Assembly: GCF_003660265.1 (NCBI RefSeq)
Contig: NZ_QXQP01000013.1
Span: 1-45,929 of the forward strand
Length of the DNA: 45,929 bases
Reading direction: 5' to 3'
Source: Helicobacter mehlei
Lineage (GTDB): Bacteria > Campylobacterota > Campylobacteria > Campylobacterales > Helicobacteraceae
The notes below the pieces were generated by a model that was given only the letters and a program-made list of their open reading frames with translations, did no database searches and was not told the DNA's origin. Shown piece after piece: positions 10,158-18,761 of the stretch (positions within the stretch are counted from its first letter, which is position 1; each line of letters begins with the position of its first letter). Position numbers and translations under genes: made by a program.

Positions 10158-10575
10158 TGTAACCCCCCTCAGTGCGGTAGCTTTTCTTTTTAATCCCCTC
10201 AGCTTTGCTGGGCCACTTGGTCAGTGCTTCCTCTACGGGTTCTAAATTGTCAAACATCAACAAAGATTTGGGGTTAGTGGGGCAGACATCCACGCACACC
10301 CCGCAACCTTTGCAATGCTCATAGTCAATCCCACTCATCTTGCCCTCACGGGACAAAATAGAGGCATCGGGGCAATAGACCCAACAATTGAAACAGTTGA
10401 TACAAACTTGTTCATTATGCACGGGTTTTTCCACACGCCAATGCGAAACACTCGCTTTAAAAGAACTCTCTTGAGTATAACTACGCTCGTTGTTGTGCTT
10501 GCTCAGCTCTTCTTGCCCTTGCTTTTCAAAGGGGAAGAGAACCGCTCCAATCTCAAAATCTTGCCAATTTTTCAT
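10147..10575 (-). CDS. porD: pyruvate:flavodoxin oxidoreductase delta subunit (2x[4Fe-4S])
   Basis: A 142-residue ferredoxin-like subunit with two cluster motifs, CINCFNCWVYCPD and CKGCGVCVDVCP. These carry electrons from the TPP subunit towards flavodoxin. The roughly 60-residue N-terminal part before the first cluster is typical of PorD in Helicobacter and Campylobacter. It lies ten bases behind porC and has an AAAGGA ribosome binding site. Confidence 0.93.
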   Translation of the reverse strand: MKNWQDFEIGAVLFPFEKQGQEELSKHNNERSYTQESSFKASVSHWRVEKPVHNEQVCINCFNCWVYCPDASILSREGKMSGIDYEHCKGCGVCVDVCPTNPKSLLMFDNLEPVEEALTKWPSKAEGIKKKSYRTEGGYNGF

Positions 10576-10584
10576 GTGAATCCT

Positions 10585-11145
10585 TTATTTGACTTGTTCG
10601 TAAGCTTGATCGATGGCTAGCATGTTGGCATCAATCAAAGCTTGGGGCATTTTCTTACCCAACACTTCTTTAAAAGTGCTTTTAAAAAACTCCAACTCCA
10701 ACATGCCAGAGACTTTCATCAAAGCCCCTAACATTGGTGTGTTGGGGATGGGGCGTTTGATGGTATCCATCGCGATTTTAATGCAATTTAGCGTGTAGAG
10801 TTTTTTATCTGCCAAATTGGGCTTTTTCTCCAGCAACTCCTCACGGCTCAGATGGGTGGTGATGATATAGGTGGTGTCCTCTTTTTCATTTTCGGTGATG
10901 TCGGTGATAAAAGTCAAACCCGGGTCGATCACCAACACATAATCTGGCTCCATGAATTTTTCATGGTTTAAAATGGGCTCGGAGTCGATGCGGTTATAAG
11001 CCGTCATGGCTGCTCCCCTTTTAGCCGAACCATAGACTGCAAAGCCCTGCACCTCTTTACCTGTCGTGGCCACCACATCGGCTAAACCCTTAGCACCTGT
11101 AACAGCACCCTGCCCAGCTCTAGCATGCCATCTAATTTGCAACAT
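10585..11145 (-). CDS. porC: pyruvate:flavodoxin oxidoreductase gamma subunit
   Basis: The 186-residue gamma subunit, first gene of the por operon. The N-terminus LQIRWHARAGQGAVTGAKGLADVV and the segment YGSAKRGAAMTAYNRI are standard for the gamma domain of pyruvate/ketoisovalerate oxidoreductases. An AAAGGAGA ribosome binding site is placed correctly before the ATG, and a TATAAT lies about 40 bases upstream. The enzyme is essential in H. pylori, which has no pyruvate dehydrogenase. Confidence 0.94.
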   Translation of the reverse strand: MLQIRWHARAGQGAVTGAKGLADVVATTGKEVQGFAVYGSAKRGAAMTAYNRIDSEPILNHEKFMEPDYVLVIDPGLTFITDITENEKEDTTYIITTHLSREELLEKKPNLADKKLYTLNCIKIAMDTIKRPIPNTPMLGALMKVSGMLELEFFKSTFKEVLGKKMPQALIDANMLAIDQAYEQVK

Positions 11146-11184
11146 CGCTTCTCCTTTGATTAATCATTTTAGTTGTGTTTTGGG

Positions 11185-11190
11185 ATTATA
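11185..11190 (-). promoter_or_regulatory. -10 element of the por-purB operon
   Basis: On the minus strand this reads TATAAT, preceded by TTG. It stands about 40 bases before the porC start codon, leaving room for a short leader with AAAGGAGA as ribosome binding site. No clear -35 box is seen. Confidence 0.5.
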
Positions 11191-11212
11191 CAAGATTCTA
11201 GGTAAAATATAG

Positions 11213-11386
11213 CGATCTTATTGCGGACTAAAGTTTGGTCGTTTCAAAAAAGCGCACTTTTTAAAGAACTCAGAAGAATTTTTAGGGGAGTGGGAAGAAC
11301 TTAAAACCCACTTGGGGAGCATAATTTTCGGGTCTCAAAAGATCATAAGCGAACAGCTTTGCCACCCCCTGATCAACCTCCCTTGA
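11213..11386 (+). pseudogene. possible short gene remnant between porC and the Dsb-like gene
   Basis: The gap between porC and the Dsb-like gene contains 57 open codons on the plus strand, ending in TGA at 11384, with no ATG or GTG start. The reading includes EFLGEWEELKTHLGSIIFGS, which looks protein-like. It may be the tail of a lost gene or chance. The rest of the gap holds only the por promoter and leader. Confidence 0.2.
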
Positions 11387-11393
11387 TAGAGGG

Positions 11394-12179
11394 TTACTTT
11401 TTACCAGCTGTGCTAGACCCTTCGTATTCATAAATAAAGGGCACGCCTTTAACCAGCTTGGTATCCAAAACTTGTTTGGTTACCTTTTCGACTTCTTGGA
11501 GTTTATCATCGAGTACATCAGAGGGCGAAACTTTATAAGCAGTGGCATAGACCTTGTTGAGCAAATCAATTTTAGCCTCTGTGCTGTGTTTATTTTTGAT
11601 TTGGCTCAAAATATGAGCTGCTTTGAAATTAGATTCCTTGCCCAAGAATCCAACAAGCACCATATGCACGTTAGCATTTTTAAGCCTCTCATGGACATTG
11701 CCCAACTCATTACGGCAATGCGGGCAAGAGGGGTCAGAAATGATGTAAAGGTCTTTTTTGACACCCTTAGTGCTGGATTTGAGCGTGATCACATAATCTT
11801 TGGGGATTGCTTGGAATAATTTATTGAGGGCCACACTATGTTGTTGCCTAAAATTATGGACTTGAGAGTCATGGAAAATGCCATCCACCAAGTCCAAATC
11901 ATCCTTATTCCCACTAAAAAACATACCGGTCAAGCCGACTGCCAAAGAACCACTCCGATTCACCAAAAAAGGGATGTGGTATTTGGTGTCTGGATCTTGG
12001 ACCACCACTACTTGGAACTCTTTATTGGATTTTAAGGGGAAGGTTTCTAGCACCTCCACTTTCTTATTGATCTGCTTGTTGATGAGTTGCACCACACTTG
12101 TAGCCAACTTGCTATCCACACTTGCTTTTGCCCCCATTAAGCTGGCACACACCGCTAACACATACAAGACCTTTTGCAT
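11394..12179 (-). CDS. periplasmic DsbC/DsbG-type thiol oxidoreductase
   Basis: A secreted thioredoxin-fold protein of 261 residues with a signal peptide (VLYVLAVCASLMGAKA). The active-site motif CPHC is at residues 152-155 in SDPSCPHCRNEL, and the cis-proline loop is KGVPFIYEYEG. The N-terminal 130 residues would form the dimerisation domain of DsbC/DsbG-like proteins. H. pylori has one such dimeric enzyme (HP0231), which introduces or reshuffles disulfides in exported proteins, and this looks like its orthologue. A TTG at 12194 would lengthen it by five residues, but AAAGAGGA ends four bases before ATG 12179 and decides for the shorter form. Confidence 0.85.
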   Translation of the reverse strand: MQKVLYVLAVCASLMGAKASVDSKLATSVVQLINKQINKKVEVLETFPLKSNKEFQVVVVQDPDTKYHIPFLVNRSGSLAVGLTGMFFSGNKDDLDLVDGIFHDSQVHNFRQQHSVALNKLFQAIPKDYVITLKSSTKGVKKDLYIISDPSCPHCRNELGNVHERLKNANVHMVLVGFLGKESNFKAAHILSQIKNKHSTEAKIDLLNKVYATAYKVSPSDVLDDKLQEVEKVTKQVLDTKLVKGVPFIYEYEGSSTAGKK

Positions 12180-12250
12180 ATATCCTCTTTTCAAAAATTT
12201 CCGCGCATTCTAACACCAAAAGGCTAACACGCATATTAAAATCTCTACGC

Positions 12251-12256
12251 TATAAT
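12251..12256 (+). promoter_or_regulatory. -10 element just before fliR
   Basis: A perfect TATAAT whose expected transcription start (about 12262-12263) falls on or next to the fliR ATG at 12263. If used, the fliR mRNA would be leaderless or nearly so. No convincing Shine-Dalgarno is seen in front of the ATG. Confidence 0.45.
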
Positions 12257-12262
12257 GCAGGT

Positions 12263-13030
12263 ATGTTAGATTGGTTGGCTTATTTAAGCGATCAGAGGGT
12301 AGAGGCGTTTTTATTGCTATTTTTACGCCTAAGTAGCGTGGTAGCCCTCTTTCCCTTTTTTGATAACAATTTGATCCCGCTCTCCATTAGGGGGGCTTTG
12401 GGTTTCTTTTTGACGTTGGTTTTTTACCCCAATTTGCCCCATACAGCCCTCAATTTGAGTCCGGAAATCTTTTTGATCGCCTGCATCTCTGAAGTGTTGC
12501 TAGGCTTATGTGCCTCTTTTTTCTTGCATGTGGTCTTCAATGCGATCGCCTTTGCGACCGATACCATTAGCTTTTCAATGGGCTTGACCATGGCCAGTGC
12601 TTACGATCCGCTCTCAGGAGCGCAAAAGGCGGTTGTAGGGCAGGTGGTCTTGCTCTTGGCCATTTTGATCATGCTCCAAACCTCCATGCATCATTACATT
12701 ATTCTATGGGTGCAACACAGCCTAGAGCAGGTGCCCTTGGGAGGATTTGTGTTGAGCAACCACATGGTGCAAGCTAGTGTAAAAGCCTTAGCCCACCTCT
12801 TTATCGTGGGCTTTAGCATGGCCTTTCCAATCTTGGCGATGGTGATGTTAAGCGATGTGATCTTTGGGATGATCATGAAAACCCACCCCCAATTTAACCT
12901 TTTGGCTGTAGGCTTCCCCCTTAAAATCGCCATCGCCTTTATTGGACTAATCTTGATTTTGGTCTCCATCATCGATCGCTTCAAAAGCGAGATGTTACAC
13001 GCCTTCCAAGCGATCAAGAGTCTTTTTTAG
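12263..13030 (+). CDS. fliR: flagellar export apparatus protein FliR
   Basis: FliR is part of the FliPQR core of the flagellar type III export gate in the inner membrane. The 255-residue protein has several membrane spans, and the family pattern LRLSSVVALFPFFDNNLIP, FSMGLTMASAYDPLSGAQ and a C-terminal FPLKIAIAFIGLILILV is clear. The open frame extends upstream to 12122, but ATG 12263 matches the usual FliR N-terminus. The last four bases overlap the end of dapB, which runs towards it, so no terminator separates the two genes. Confidence 0.93.
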   Translation: MLDWLAYLSDQRVEAFLLLFLRLSSVVALFPFFDNNLIPLSIRGALGFFLTLVFYPNLPHTALNLSPEIFLIACISEVLLGLCASFFLHVVFNAIAFATDTISFSMGLTMASAYDPLSGAQKAVVGQVVLLLAILIMLQTSMHHYIILWVQHSLEQVPLGGFVLSNHMVQASVKALAHLFIVGFSMAFPILAMVMLSDVIFGMIMKTHPQFNLLAVGFPLKIAIAFIGLILILVSIIDRFKSEMLHAFQAIKSLF

Positions 13031-13794
13031 ACATATAAATTTTGGATATTGTAGAGTCCGGGTTGTTGGGATACTAGCCACTTGGCTGCTTGCAGAGCAC
13101 CCTTGGCAAAGATGTTGCGATCGGTGGCAATGTGGGTGAGTTCCAAATACTCCCCATCTAAGTAAAAACCCACAGTGTGTTTCCCCACCACATCGCCTCC
13201 ACGCAGACTCACAAACCCGATCTCGTCTGTTTGGCGTTGATTTTCCCGTTTGGTTTGGGAGACTTGATCAAAAACCAAATCCCGAGCTTGCGCGCAGGTT
13301 TGTCCTAAAATCAAGGCACTCCCACTAGGGGCATCTTTTTTGTAGCGGTGGTGCATCTCGGTAATTTCAATATCAGCTTCTTGTAAGTCCTTAGCCACCG
13401 ATCCCACAATCTTATTTAAAACTGCCATGCCAATGGACATATTAGGCGTGTGCAAGACAGGAACCACTTGACTTAATTTTCTAATAGCCTGCCAAGTTTG
13501 CTCCTCAAGCCCTGTTGTCCCCGAAACTAAGGGTTTGGGTGTTTGGAGCAAAAACTCAATGAGTTTAGAAGAAGCCTTGGGTAAGGAAAAGTCAATCACC
13601 AAATCGCAATGGGCTAAAAACTGCTCCAGGTCATTGGTAACAAAAGCATCTTCGGGGAGCACTTGGGCTAAATGCATGCTCAGGTTTTGGCGCACAAATA
13701 CACTTGTTAAACAAAGGTCGCTGTGTTTTTGGATTTCGCGCACCAGCAAGCCCCCCACCTTGCCACTCGCCCCAAATACGCCGATGTTGAGCAT
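13027..13794 (-). CDS. dapB: 4-hydroxy-tetrahydrodipicolinate reductase
   Basis: DapB reduces hydroxy-tetrahydrodipicolinate with NAD(P)H on the path to diaminopimelate and lysine. The N-terminal nucleotide motif NIGVFGASGKVGGLLV, VSGTTGL, and the substrate motif EMHHRYKKDAPSGSAL with the catalytic HH are all visible. The length is 255 residues. The start chosen shares one base with the trxB stop (TGATG). An upstream frame extension lies inside trxB and is not used. It appears to be the third gene of a trxA-trxB-dapB unit. Confidence 0.96.
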   Translation of the reverse strand: MLNIGVFGASGKVGGLLVREIQKHSDLCLTSVFVRQNLSMHLAQVLPEDAFVTNDLEQFLAHCDLVIDFSLPKASSKLIEFLLQTPKPLVSGTTGLEEQTWQAIRKLSQVVPVLHTPNMSIGMAVLNKIVGSVAKDLQEADIEITEMHHRYKKDAPSGSALILGQTCAQARDLVFDQVSQTKRENQRQTDEIGFVSLRGGDVVGKHTVGFYLDGEYLELTHIATDRNIFAKGALQAAKWLVSQQPGLYNIQNLYV

Positions 13795-14732
13795 CAGTGG
13801 TGTGAATCCAAATAGGCAATACAAGAAAGTGCTGCAGTGGCACCATCTCCAGCTGCACACACCACTTGTTTAGGTGCGTTCGTGCGGATATCCCCGGCAG
13901 CAAAAAAGCCCGGCAAATTGGTTTTCATGTTCAAATCCACCAATACAGAGCCATAAGAATCACACGCACACAACATGCTCCCGTCCTCTTGCTTTAAAAC
14001 CTCGTTATTGACATCATAGCCCACAAAGACAAAGATAACGGGCACGACTAATTCTTGGATTGTCCCGGTTTGGGTGTTTTTCAACACCACCGCATTCACC
14101 CCGTTACCATCACCCTTAATTTCCTCCACCACGGCAGGTGTGATGAACTCGATTTTGGGGTTGTTTCTAGCGTGTTCTATGGTAACAGGGGCTGCCCTAA
14201 AACCATCGCGCCGGTGGATGAGGTAAACCTTGCTACACATTTTGGTTAAAAAAAGTGCCTCTTCTAGGGCTGTATCCCCGCCACCCAAAACCGCCACTTC
14301 TTTATTTTTGTAAAAAAACCCATCACAGGTTGCACAGGTGCTAACACCCTTGCCAAAGAACTCATTTTCCCCCTTGATACCTGCCCTCTTGGGCCGCCCA
14401 CCGGTGGCCAAGATCACGCTTCTAGCCGGCGTAACCTTGCCATCATCAGTGTGAATCAAGTAATGTTTATCTTGGGTGCTGATCTTGCTCACCGCGACCA
14501 TTTCTTGCTTGAGACCAAAGCGGAAACATTGTTCTTGCCAGGGTTGCATAAAATCAATACCACTGAGCACCTCTTTAATGCCCGGATAATTTTCAATCTC
14601 GCTACTAGTGGTGATTTGGCCTCCGGGCATACCCTTTTCAAACAAGATCACATCTTTAACACCGCCCCTAGTGGCGTACAAACCCGCACTCAGACCAGCT
14701 GGACCTCCGCCCACAATCGCTAAATCAATCAT
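13794..14732 (-). CDS. trxB: thioredoxin reductase
   Basis: A flavoprotein that reduces thioredoxin with NADPH. It has the FAD motif [13 protein letters not shown] near the N-terminus, the redox-active CATCDG in the middle, the NADPH motif [13 protein letters not shown], and [24 protein letters not shown] at the C-terminus. The length of 312 residues is typical. It lies six bases behind trxA and overlaps dapB by one base. Gastric Helicobacter rely on thioredoxin because they lack glutathione. Confidence 0.97.
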   Translation of the reverse strand: MIDLAIVGGGPAGLSAGLYATRGGVKDVILFEKGMPGGQITTSSEIENYPGIKEVLSGIDFMQPWQEQCFRFGLKQEMVAVSKISTQDKHYLIHTDDGKVTPARSVILATGGRPKRAGIKGENEFFGKGVSTCATCDGFFYKNKEVAVLGGGDTALEEALFLTKMCSKVYLIHRRDGFRAAPVTIEHARNNPKIEFITPAVVEEIKGDGNGVNAVVLKNTQTGTIQELVVPVIFVFVGYDVNNEVLKQEDGSMLCACDSYGSVLVDLNMKTNLPGFFAAGDIRTNAPKQVVCAAGDGATAALSCIAYLDSHH

Positions 14733-14738
14733 GAGAGA

Positions 14739-15056
14739 CTAGAGCAACTTATCAATGTTGTCTTTGAGGGCCTGTTTGGAGAGCGCGCCCACGGTTTGAT
14801 TCATCACCTGACCATCCTTCATGTAAAGCACGGTGGGGATGCTTCTAATACCATATTTAGCAGACAATTCATCTTGCTCGTCTGTATTGACTTTGCAAAT
14901 CTTGGCTTTACCTTCGTATTCGCTGGCTAGCTCATCAATGATGGGAGAGAGCATTTTGCAAGGACCACACCAAGGTGCCCAAAAATCTACAACAACCGCC
15001 CCACTATTGGTAACACTTTCAAAATTCTCATGCGTCAATTCAATATAATGTGCCAT
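14739..15056 (-). CDS. trxA: thioredoxin
   Basis: A 105-residue thioredoxin with the active site WAPWCGPCKML and cis-proline in IRSIPTVLYMKDGQ. It is the cytosolic electron carrier for ribonucleotide reductase, peroxiredoxins and protein disulfides. A TAGGAG ribosome binding site precedes the ATG. It is first in the trxA-trxB-dapB group, with a short A/T-rich gap separating it from yraN. Confidence 0.97.
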   Translation of the reverse strand: MAHYIELTHENFESVTNSGAVVVDFWAPWCGPCKMLSPIIDELASEYEGKAKICKVNTDEQDELSAKYGIRSIPTVLYMKDGQVMNQTVGALSKQALKDNIDKLL

Positions 15057-15115
15057 TTTTAACTCCTAATTTTTTGTTTGGATTTGAATTTTATTCAAGC
15101 TTCCCTTTATATCCG

Positions 15116-15454
15116 CTAAAACCCGATGTTTTCTAGCCACTCTAGGGTATGTCTGCCTAAAGCCCCCCTGATGACAAGTGCATCGATACAAAAATCATAA
15201 GGCATGGGATTTTCTTGCAAAAACACCTGGATACTTTGGTGGATTTTGCCCAGTTTAACGGGCGTGATCGCATAGAGTGGCTCGGCGTGCGTGTGGCTCT
15301 TGACCTCCACAAAATGCAACACCTCCTCTTTAAGCGCGATGATGTCAATTTCGCCATAACGGCAATAAAAATTACGCTTGAGGATGGCACACCCATGCGC
15401 GCTCAAAAAAGCACAAGCAATCTCTTCGGCTAAGAGCCCCTTGGCATAGCTCAT
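15116..15454 (-). CDS. YraN/UPF0102 family nuclease-like protein
   Basis: A 112-residue protein of the UPF0102 family, which has a PD-(D/E)XK-type fold related to Holliday-junction resolvases. Core residues are seen in LAEEIACAFLSAHG, NFYCRYGEIDIIALKEEVLHFVEVKS (GEIDII and FVEVK) and ITPVKLGKI. The biological role of the family is not settled. The ATG overlaps the hom stop in an ATGA arrangement, so the longer frame start at 15505 is rejected. The hom-yraN-trxA order matches H. pylori. Confidence 0.85.
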   Translation of the reverse strand: MSYAKGLLAEEIACAFLSAHGCAILKRNFYCRYGEIDIIALKEEVLHFVEVKSHTHAEPLYAITPVKLGKIHQSIQVFLQENPMPYDFCIDALVIRGALGRHTLEWLENIGF

Positions 15455-16668
15455 GGATACAAACGCATGGCATAAATGCCTTGCAACTCCGGGATTTGTC
15501 GGCATAGCAAAAGAGCTTGCTGGATATGGGCTTGAGTGGCAATCTCTGTGATCACAATGCAGGTTTTATCCTCTTGGAAGTAGGCACAAATTTTAATGTG
15601 GCATTCTTCTAGCACAGGGGAGATTAAGGAGAGTGGATTGTTATACTGGCTTAAATCCACGCGCAAATAATAAGCACTTTGGATTTCTTGAGGAGTTTTT
15701 AGGGTGTGTGGGGTTGGGCTAGTGGGATAAAATTTTTTATTCAAAACACCCATTAAATCGCCTACCACCGCGCTAGCTGTCGCTAATCCACCCGCTCCTG
15801 CTCCATAATAAAAGCTCTCACCCAAACAATCCCCTAGCACACAAACACCATTCATCACCCCCTCCACACGGGCTAAAACGTGGTTTTGATCCAGCAAGAC
15901 TGGGCACACACTCAAAGCAATTTTATCCCCTTGCTTGTGGGCTAAGGCTAGGTGCTTGATGGTGCGTTCCAATCTCTTAGCGTAGTGCATGTCTATGAGT
16001 TTAATCCGCTCAATGCCCTCTATGAACATTTCATCCAAGCTAGGTTGGATATGAAAAGCCAAAAAGGTTAAAATCAACAGCTTGTGTGCGCTGTCCAGCC
16101 CGCTAATATCTAGATGGGCGTTGGCCTCTGCATACCCCAAAGCTTGGGCTTGTTGCAAGGCACTTGCAAAATCCTGTCCTTGCTCCATTTGGCTTAGAAT
16201 AAAATTAGTCGTGCCATTTAAAATCCCTTGAATACCCAACACTTCATTAGCCCCCAACCCCTCTTGAAGTGCGTTGAGAATGGGAAGCCCCCCACACACA
16301 CTGGCTTCAAAGCCCATCGCCCCTAAATTCTGCAAGCTGTAGTAATGTTGGGCGAGCATGGCTTTATTAGCCGTTACAAACCCCTTCTTTTGCTTTAAAG
16401 CCCTTTGCGCCACTTGGAAGGCTTGTTCCACCCCCCCCATTAACTCCACCACCACATCAATACTAGGATCCTCTAAAATATCCTCAAGACGATCACTCAA
16501 GGGGAAATCCACCGCCCTTTTTTTGCTTAAATCCTGCACCACGCCCCTTGTGATGACCAATTCATGCCCGCATCTCTTGGCAATGAGCGCGCGGTTTTTC
16601 TTTAAAATCTCTACCACACCCATGCCCACACAGCCCAGCCCGATAATGCCGATATTCAAAATTCCCAT
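15451..16668 (-). CDS. hom: homoserine dehydrogenase
   Basis: Reduces aspartate semialdehyde to homoserine for threonine and methionine synthesis. The N-terminus NIGIIGLGCVGMGVVEILKK binds NAD(P). VTANKAMLAQ, GILNGTTNFILSQM and YAEANAHLDISGLDSAHKLLILT are hallmark segments. At 405 residues it includes the C-terminal ACT domain (from about 330), a usual site of feedback by threonine. A run of eight G (reading strand) encodes MGGV near residue 77. It is within the normal range for this GC-rich codon pattern and is probably not a switch. Confidence 0.96.
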   Translation of the reverse strand: MGILNIGIIGLGCVGMGVVEILKKNRALIAKRCGHELVITRGVVQDLSKKRAVDFPLSDRLEDILEDPSIDVVVELMGGVEQAFQVAQRALKQKKGFVTANKAMLAQHYYSLQNLGAMGFEASVCGGLPILNALQEGLGANEVLGIQGILNGTTNFILSQMEQGQDFASALQQAQALGYAEANAHLDISGLDSAHKLLILTFLAFHIQPSLDEMFIEGIERIKLIDMHYAKRLERTIKHLALAHKQGDKIALSVCPVLLDQNHVLARVEGVMNGVCVLGDCLGESFYYGAGAGGLATASAVVGDLMGVLNKKFYPTSPTPHTLKTPQEIQSAYYLRVDLSQYNNPLSLISPVLEECHIKICAYFQEDKTCIVITEIATQAHIQQALLLCRQIPELQGIYAMRLYP

Positions 16669-16709
16669 TGACCTACCACCACTTTATACTACCGATTATT
16701 CTAACACAA

Positions 16710-17969
16710 TTAACTCTTGACTTCCTCTTTGCTAGCCGTTTGGGATGGACGTTTATGGGTGAGAAAATCTGCTAAAGCATCTAAGTACTTCAGCATAAAG
16801 GGCGTAACCAACATGGAAAACACGATCATCAAAACCAAGAATTGCTGGATGTCTGTAGAAACCACTTGAATAATGCCTTTTTCGCGTAAAAAAACCAATA
16901 ATCCTTCGTGCTTTTGCAAGGTCAAGAGGTGGTGCTTGCTGGCACTCAAAAACACCACCAGTGCAAACTCGCCAATCTGGGCGAGTGAGAGAGCGGCTCT
17001 AATGGCACTTTTGGCATCTCTAAAGATACGCAAAATCCCATAGAGCAACCCCACTTTTAAAGACATGGTCAAGCCCAGCAACAGCACCACCGCAAAGAAG
17101 TTGGCGATCAAAAAATTTAGGCGGATTTGCATCCCCACGGTAACAAAAAAAAGCCCCAAGAAAATATTTTTCAAAGGCGCAAAATCCTCTTGAACGCGGA
17201 TTCGGTAACGCGATTTAGAAATGGCCATGCCCGCCACAAAAGCCCCTAACGACATGGAAAAGCCAAAAAAATGGCTCAGACTTGCTGCTCCAAAGACGAT
17301 TAGCAAGATTGTCCCCATAAAGAGCTCGGGCAAACGGCTTTCAGCTGCCAAGTTTAAAATCTTGGTGGCGACCTGTCTGCCGGGCAATAATAAGAGCAAT
17401 AAAATAATGGTGGCTGATATGGCGGTTTTGATCAAGAGATTAGCAAAATTCGCATTCTCATCGCCCATGAGCATTAAAATCAGCAACATGGGGATGGCTG
17501 CGATGTCTTGGAAGATCAAAATCCCCACGACAATTTTACCAGTGGTAGTATTAAGCTGTTTACTCTCCTCGAAGAATTTTAACACAATGGCAGTTGAAGA
17601 GAGAGAAAAACCCATGCCCACCACCAAAGAAAAACCCCAAGAAGACCCCATCACAAAGTAGCCAAAGAACAGCAAAAGCAAGGAAGTCGCAATCACTTGT
17701 AGTCCGCCAAATAATAGGACCTCTTGTTTCATGCTCTTGAGCTTGTCAAAGTTAAATTCAATGCCAATCATGAACATCAAAAATACAATGCCAAAGTCAG
17801 CGATCTCAGAGAGAGATTCAAAATCCTCAATATGGAATAAAAGGGCGATCACCAATCCGGTTAGAATATAGCCAATAATAACGGGCATCTCGATTTTTTT
17901 GAGGAGCAAGCCACTCACTACACTCAAACCCAACCCCACCACGACCACATACAAAGCATGTGTTTCCAT
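16710..17969 (-). CDS. kefB: CPA2-type cation/proton antiporter (KefB-like)
   Basis: An integral inner-membrane protein of 419 residues with about twelve hydrophobic segments, from VVVVGLGLSVVSGLLL at the start to MIVFSMLVTPFMLKYL near the end. Family marks are FGIVFLMFMIGIEF, GMGFSLSSTAIVLK, ILIFQDIAAIPMLLILML and FSMSLGAFVAGMAISKSRYR. There is no C-terminal TrkA-N nucleotide-binding domain. The ion moved (K+ or Na+ against H+) cannot be told. A role in pH or ion balance fits a stomach bacterium. Confidence 0.85.
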   Translation of the reverse strand: METHALYVVVVGLGLSVVSGLLLKKIEMPVIIGYILTGLVIALLFHIEDFESLSEIADFGIVFLMFMIGIEFNFDKLKSMKQEVLLFGGLQVIATSLLLLFFGYFVMGSSWGFSLVVGMGFSLSSTAIVLKFFEESKQLNTTTGKIVVGILIFQDIAAIPMLLILMLMGDENANFANLLIKTAISATIILLLLLLPGRQVATKILNLAAESRLPELFMGTILLIVFGAASLSHFFGFSMSLGAFVAGMAISKSRYRIRVQEDFAPLKNIFLGLFFVTVGMQIRLNFLIANFFAVVLLLGLTMSLKVGLLYGILRIFRDAKSAIRAALSLAQIGEFALVVFLSASKHHLLTLQKHEGLLVFLREKGIIQVVSTDIQQFLVLMIVFSMLVTPFMLKYLDALADFLTHKRPSQTASKEEVKS

Positions 17970-18054
17970 GAAAAGCCCTTAATTTTATTCGATCCCTTGA
18001 TGGCACTTTAAAAAAATACCGATCTTGCAAAGCAATTATTAAAAGTGCCTATTA

Positions 18055-18060
18055 TATAAT
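18055..18060 (+). promoter_or_regulatory. -10 element for the arsRS gene group
   Basis: TATAAT stands 31 bases before the GTG start at 18092. An inverted repeat of GGCACTTT (18002-18009) and AAAGTGCC (18042-18049) lies just upstream, and its right arm sits where a -35 region would be. It could be an operator, but no known regulator site was recognised. Confidence 0.4.
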
Positions 18061-18091
18061 AAGTTGAATAAACAATAAGGGGTCTAGTGGC

Positions 18092-18415
18092 GTGGAAAAG
18101 ACGATTGCGCTGGCAAGTATTTACGAATTGCAGGGGCTTAAAGAGCAGGCACTAGAGATTTACAAGAGCGTTTTAACCCACAACCCCCAGCATAAAGAAG
18201 CCTTGCAAGGGGCTAGACGCCTCGAGTCTCTTGTGCCTCATAAAAGACCCAGCACACCACAAACACAGACCCTCACTTTAGAAAAAAAGGCCACGCTGAC
18301 CCAATACGCTCCCTTGCAACATTTTCAGGTACAAAACATGCGGACTTTCTTTATCCAAGCGACCAGCCAGGCCGAGTTACAAGCCATTGAGGAGTGGCTA
18401 GAACGATGGAATTAA
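18092..18415 (+). CDS. small TPR-like protein upstream of arsRS
   Basis: A 107-residue cytoplasmic protein. The first part, ASIYELQGLKEQALEIYKSVLTHNPQHKEAL, reads as one tetratricopeptide-type helical pair. A Pro/Thr-rich linker and a C-terminal helix with QAELQAIEEWLERWN follow. The start is GTG with AAGGGG upstream. In H. pylori two small genes of unknown role also precede arsR, and this matches the first by position. No function is assigned. Confidence 0.75.
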   Translation: MEKTIALASIYELQGLKEQALEIYKSVLTHNPQHKEALQGARRLESLVPHKRPSTPQTQTLTLEKKATLTQYAPLQHFQVQNMRTFFIQATSQAELQAIEEWLERWN

Positions 18416-18711
18416 AAAATATTATCTCCCAAACTCTCAACGAAATTGATCGGGTGCAAAAAGTCCCTAAGCCTAGCAGTCCCACCCCGCCCAAAGCCCC
18501 CAAAGAAGCCAGCTCTAAACAGACCATCTCGCCCATTTCTCAAGAGGAGAGAGAGTTTTTAAAGGACTTGGAGCAAAAAACCCTCGTTTTGTTTGAAGGA
18601 CTCAAATCCCCCCAAACTAAGAATTTACCCGCTAAATTGGATTTGGTAGTTAATTACTTGCAATACCAGCTTTACATGGTGCAAGAGAGACTGAAAAACT
18701 ACCAAGAGTGA
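18406..18711 (+). CDS. small conserved protein upstream of arsR
   Basis: A 101-residue soluble protein. It starts with a helix (MELKNIISQTLNEIDRVQKV), continues with a Pro/Lys-rich linker, and ends in a charged helical domain (EEREFLKDLEQKTLVLFEGL onwards, then LVVNYLQYQLYMVQERLKN). ATG 18406 is used, with GGAG at 18391-18394. A GTG at 18394 is possible. It overlaps the preceding gene by ten bases. It is the second of the two small genes placed before arsR, and its function is unknown. Confidence 0.75.
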   Translation: MELKNIISQTLNEIDRVQKVPKPSSPTPPKAPKEASSKQTISPISQEEREFLKDLEQKTLVLFEGLKSPQTKNLPAKLDLVVNYLQYQLYMVQERLKNYQE

Positions 18712-18761
18712 ATTTATCAGATTTGTGTTAAGATTAATGGCAAGTTAATAAAGAGGTGTTG

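Noticed and set aside
7979-11145. Reading the four-gene oxidoreductase operon as the 2-oxoglutarate enzyme OorDABC
   Set aside because: The order is gamma, delta, alpha, beta, followed by purB, which is the arrangement of the pyruvate enzyme PorCDAB in H. pylori. Subunit sizes of 186, 314 and 407 also fit.
16431-16438. Run of eight C (eight G in the reading strand) inside hom
   Set aside because: It is short for a switching tract, the gene is a biosynthetic enzyme, and the run simply encodes MGGV in a conserved part of the protein.
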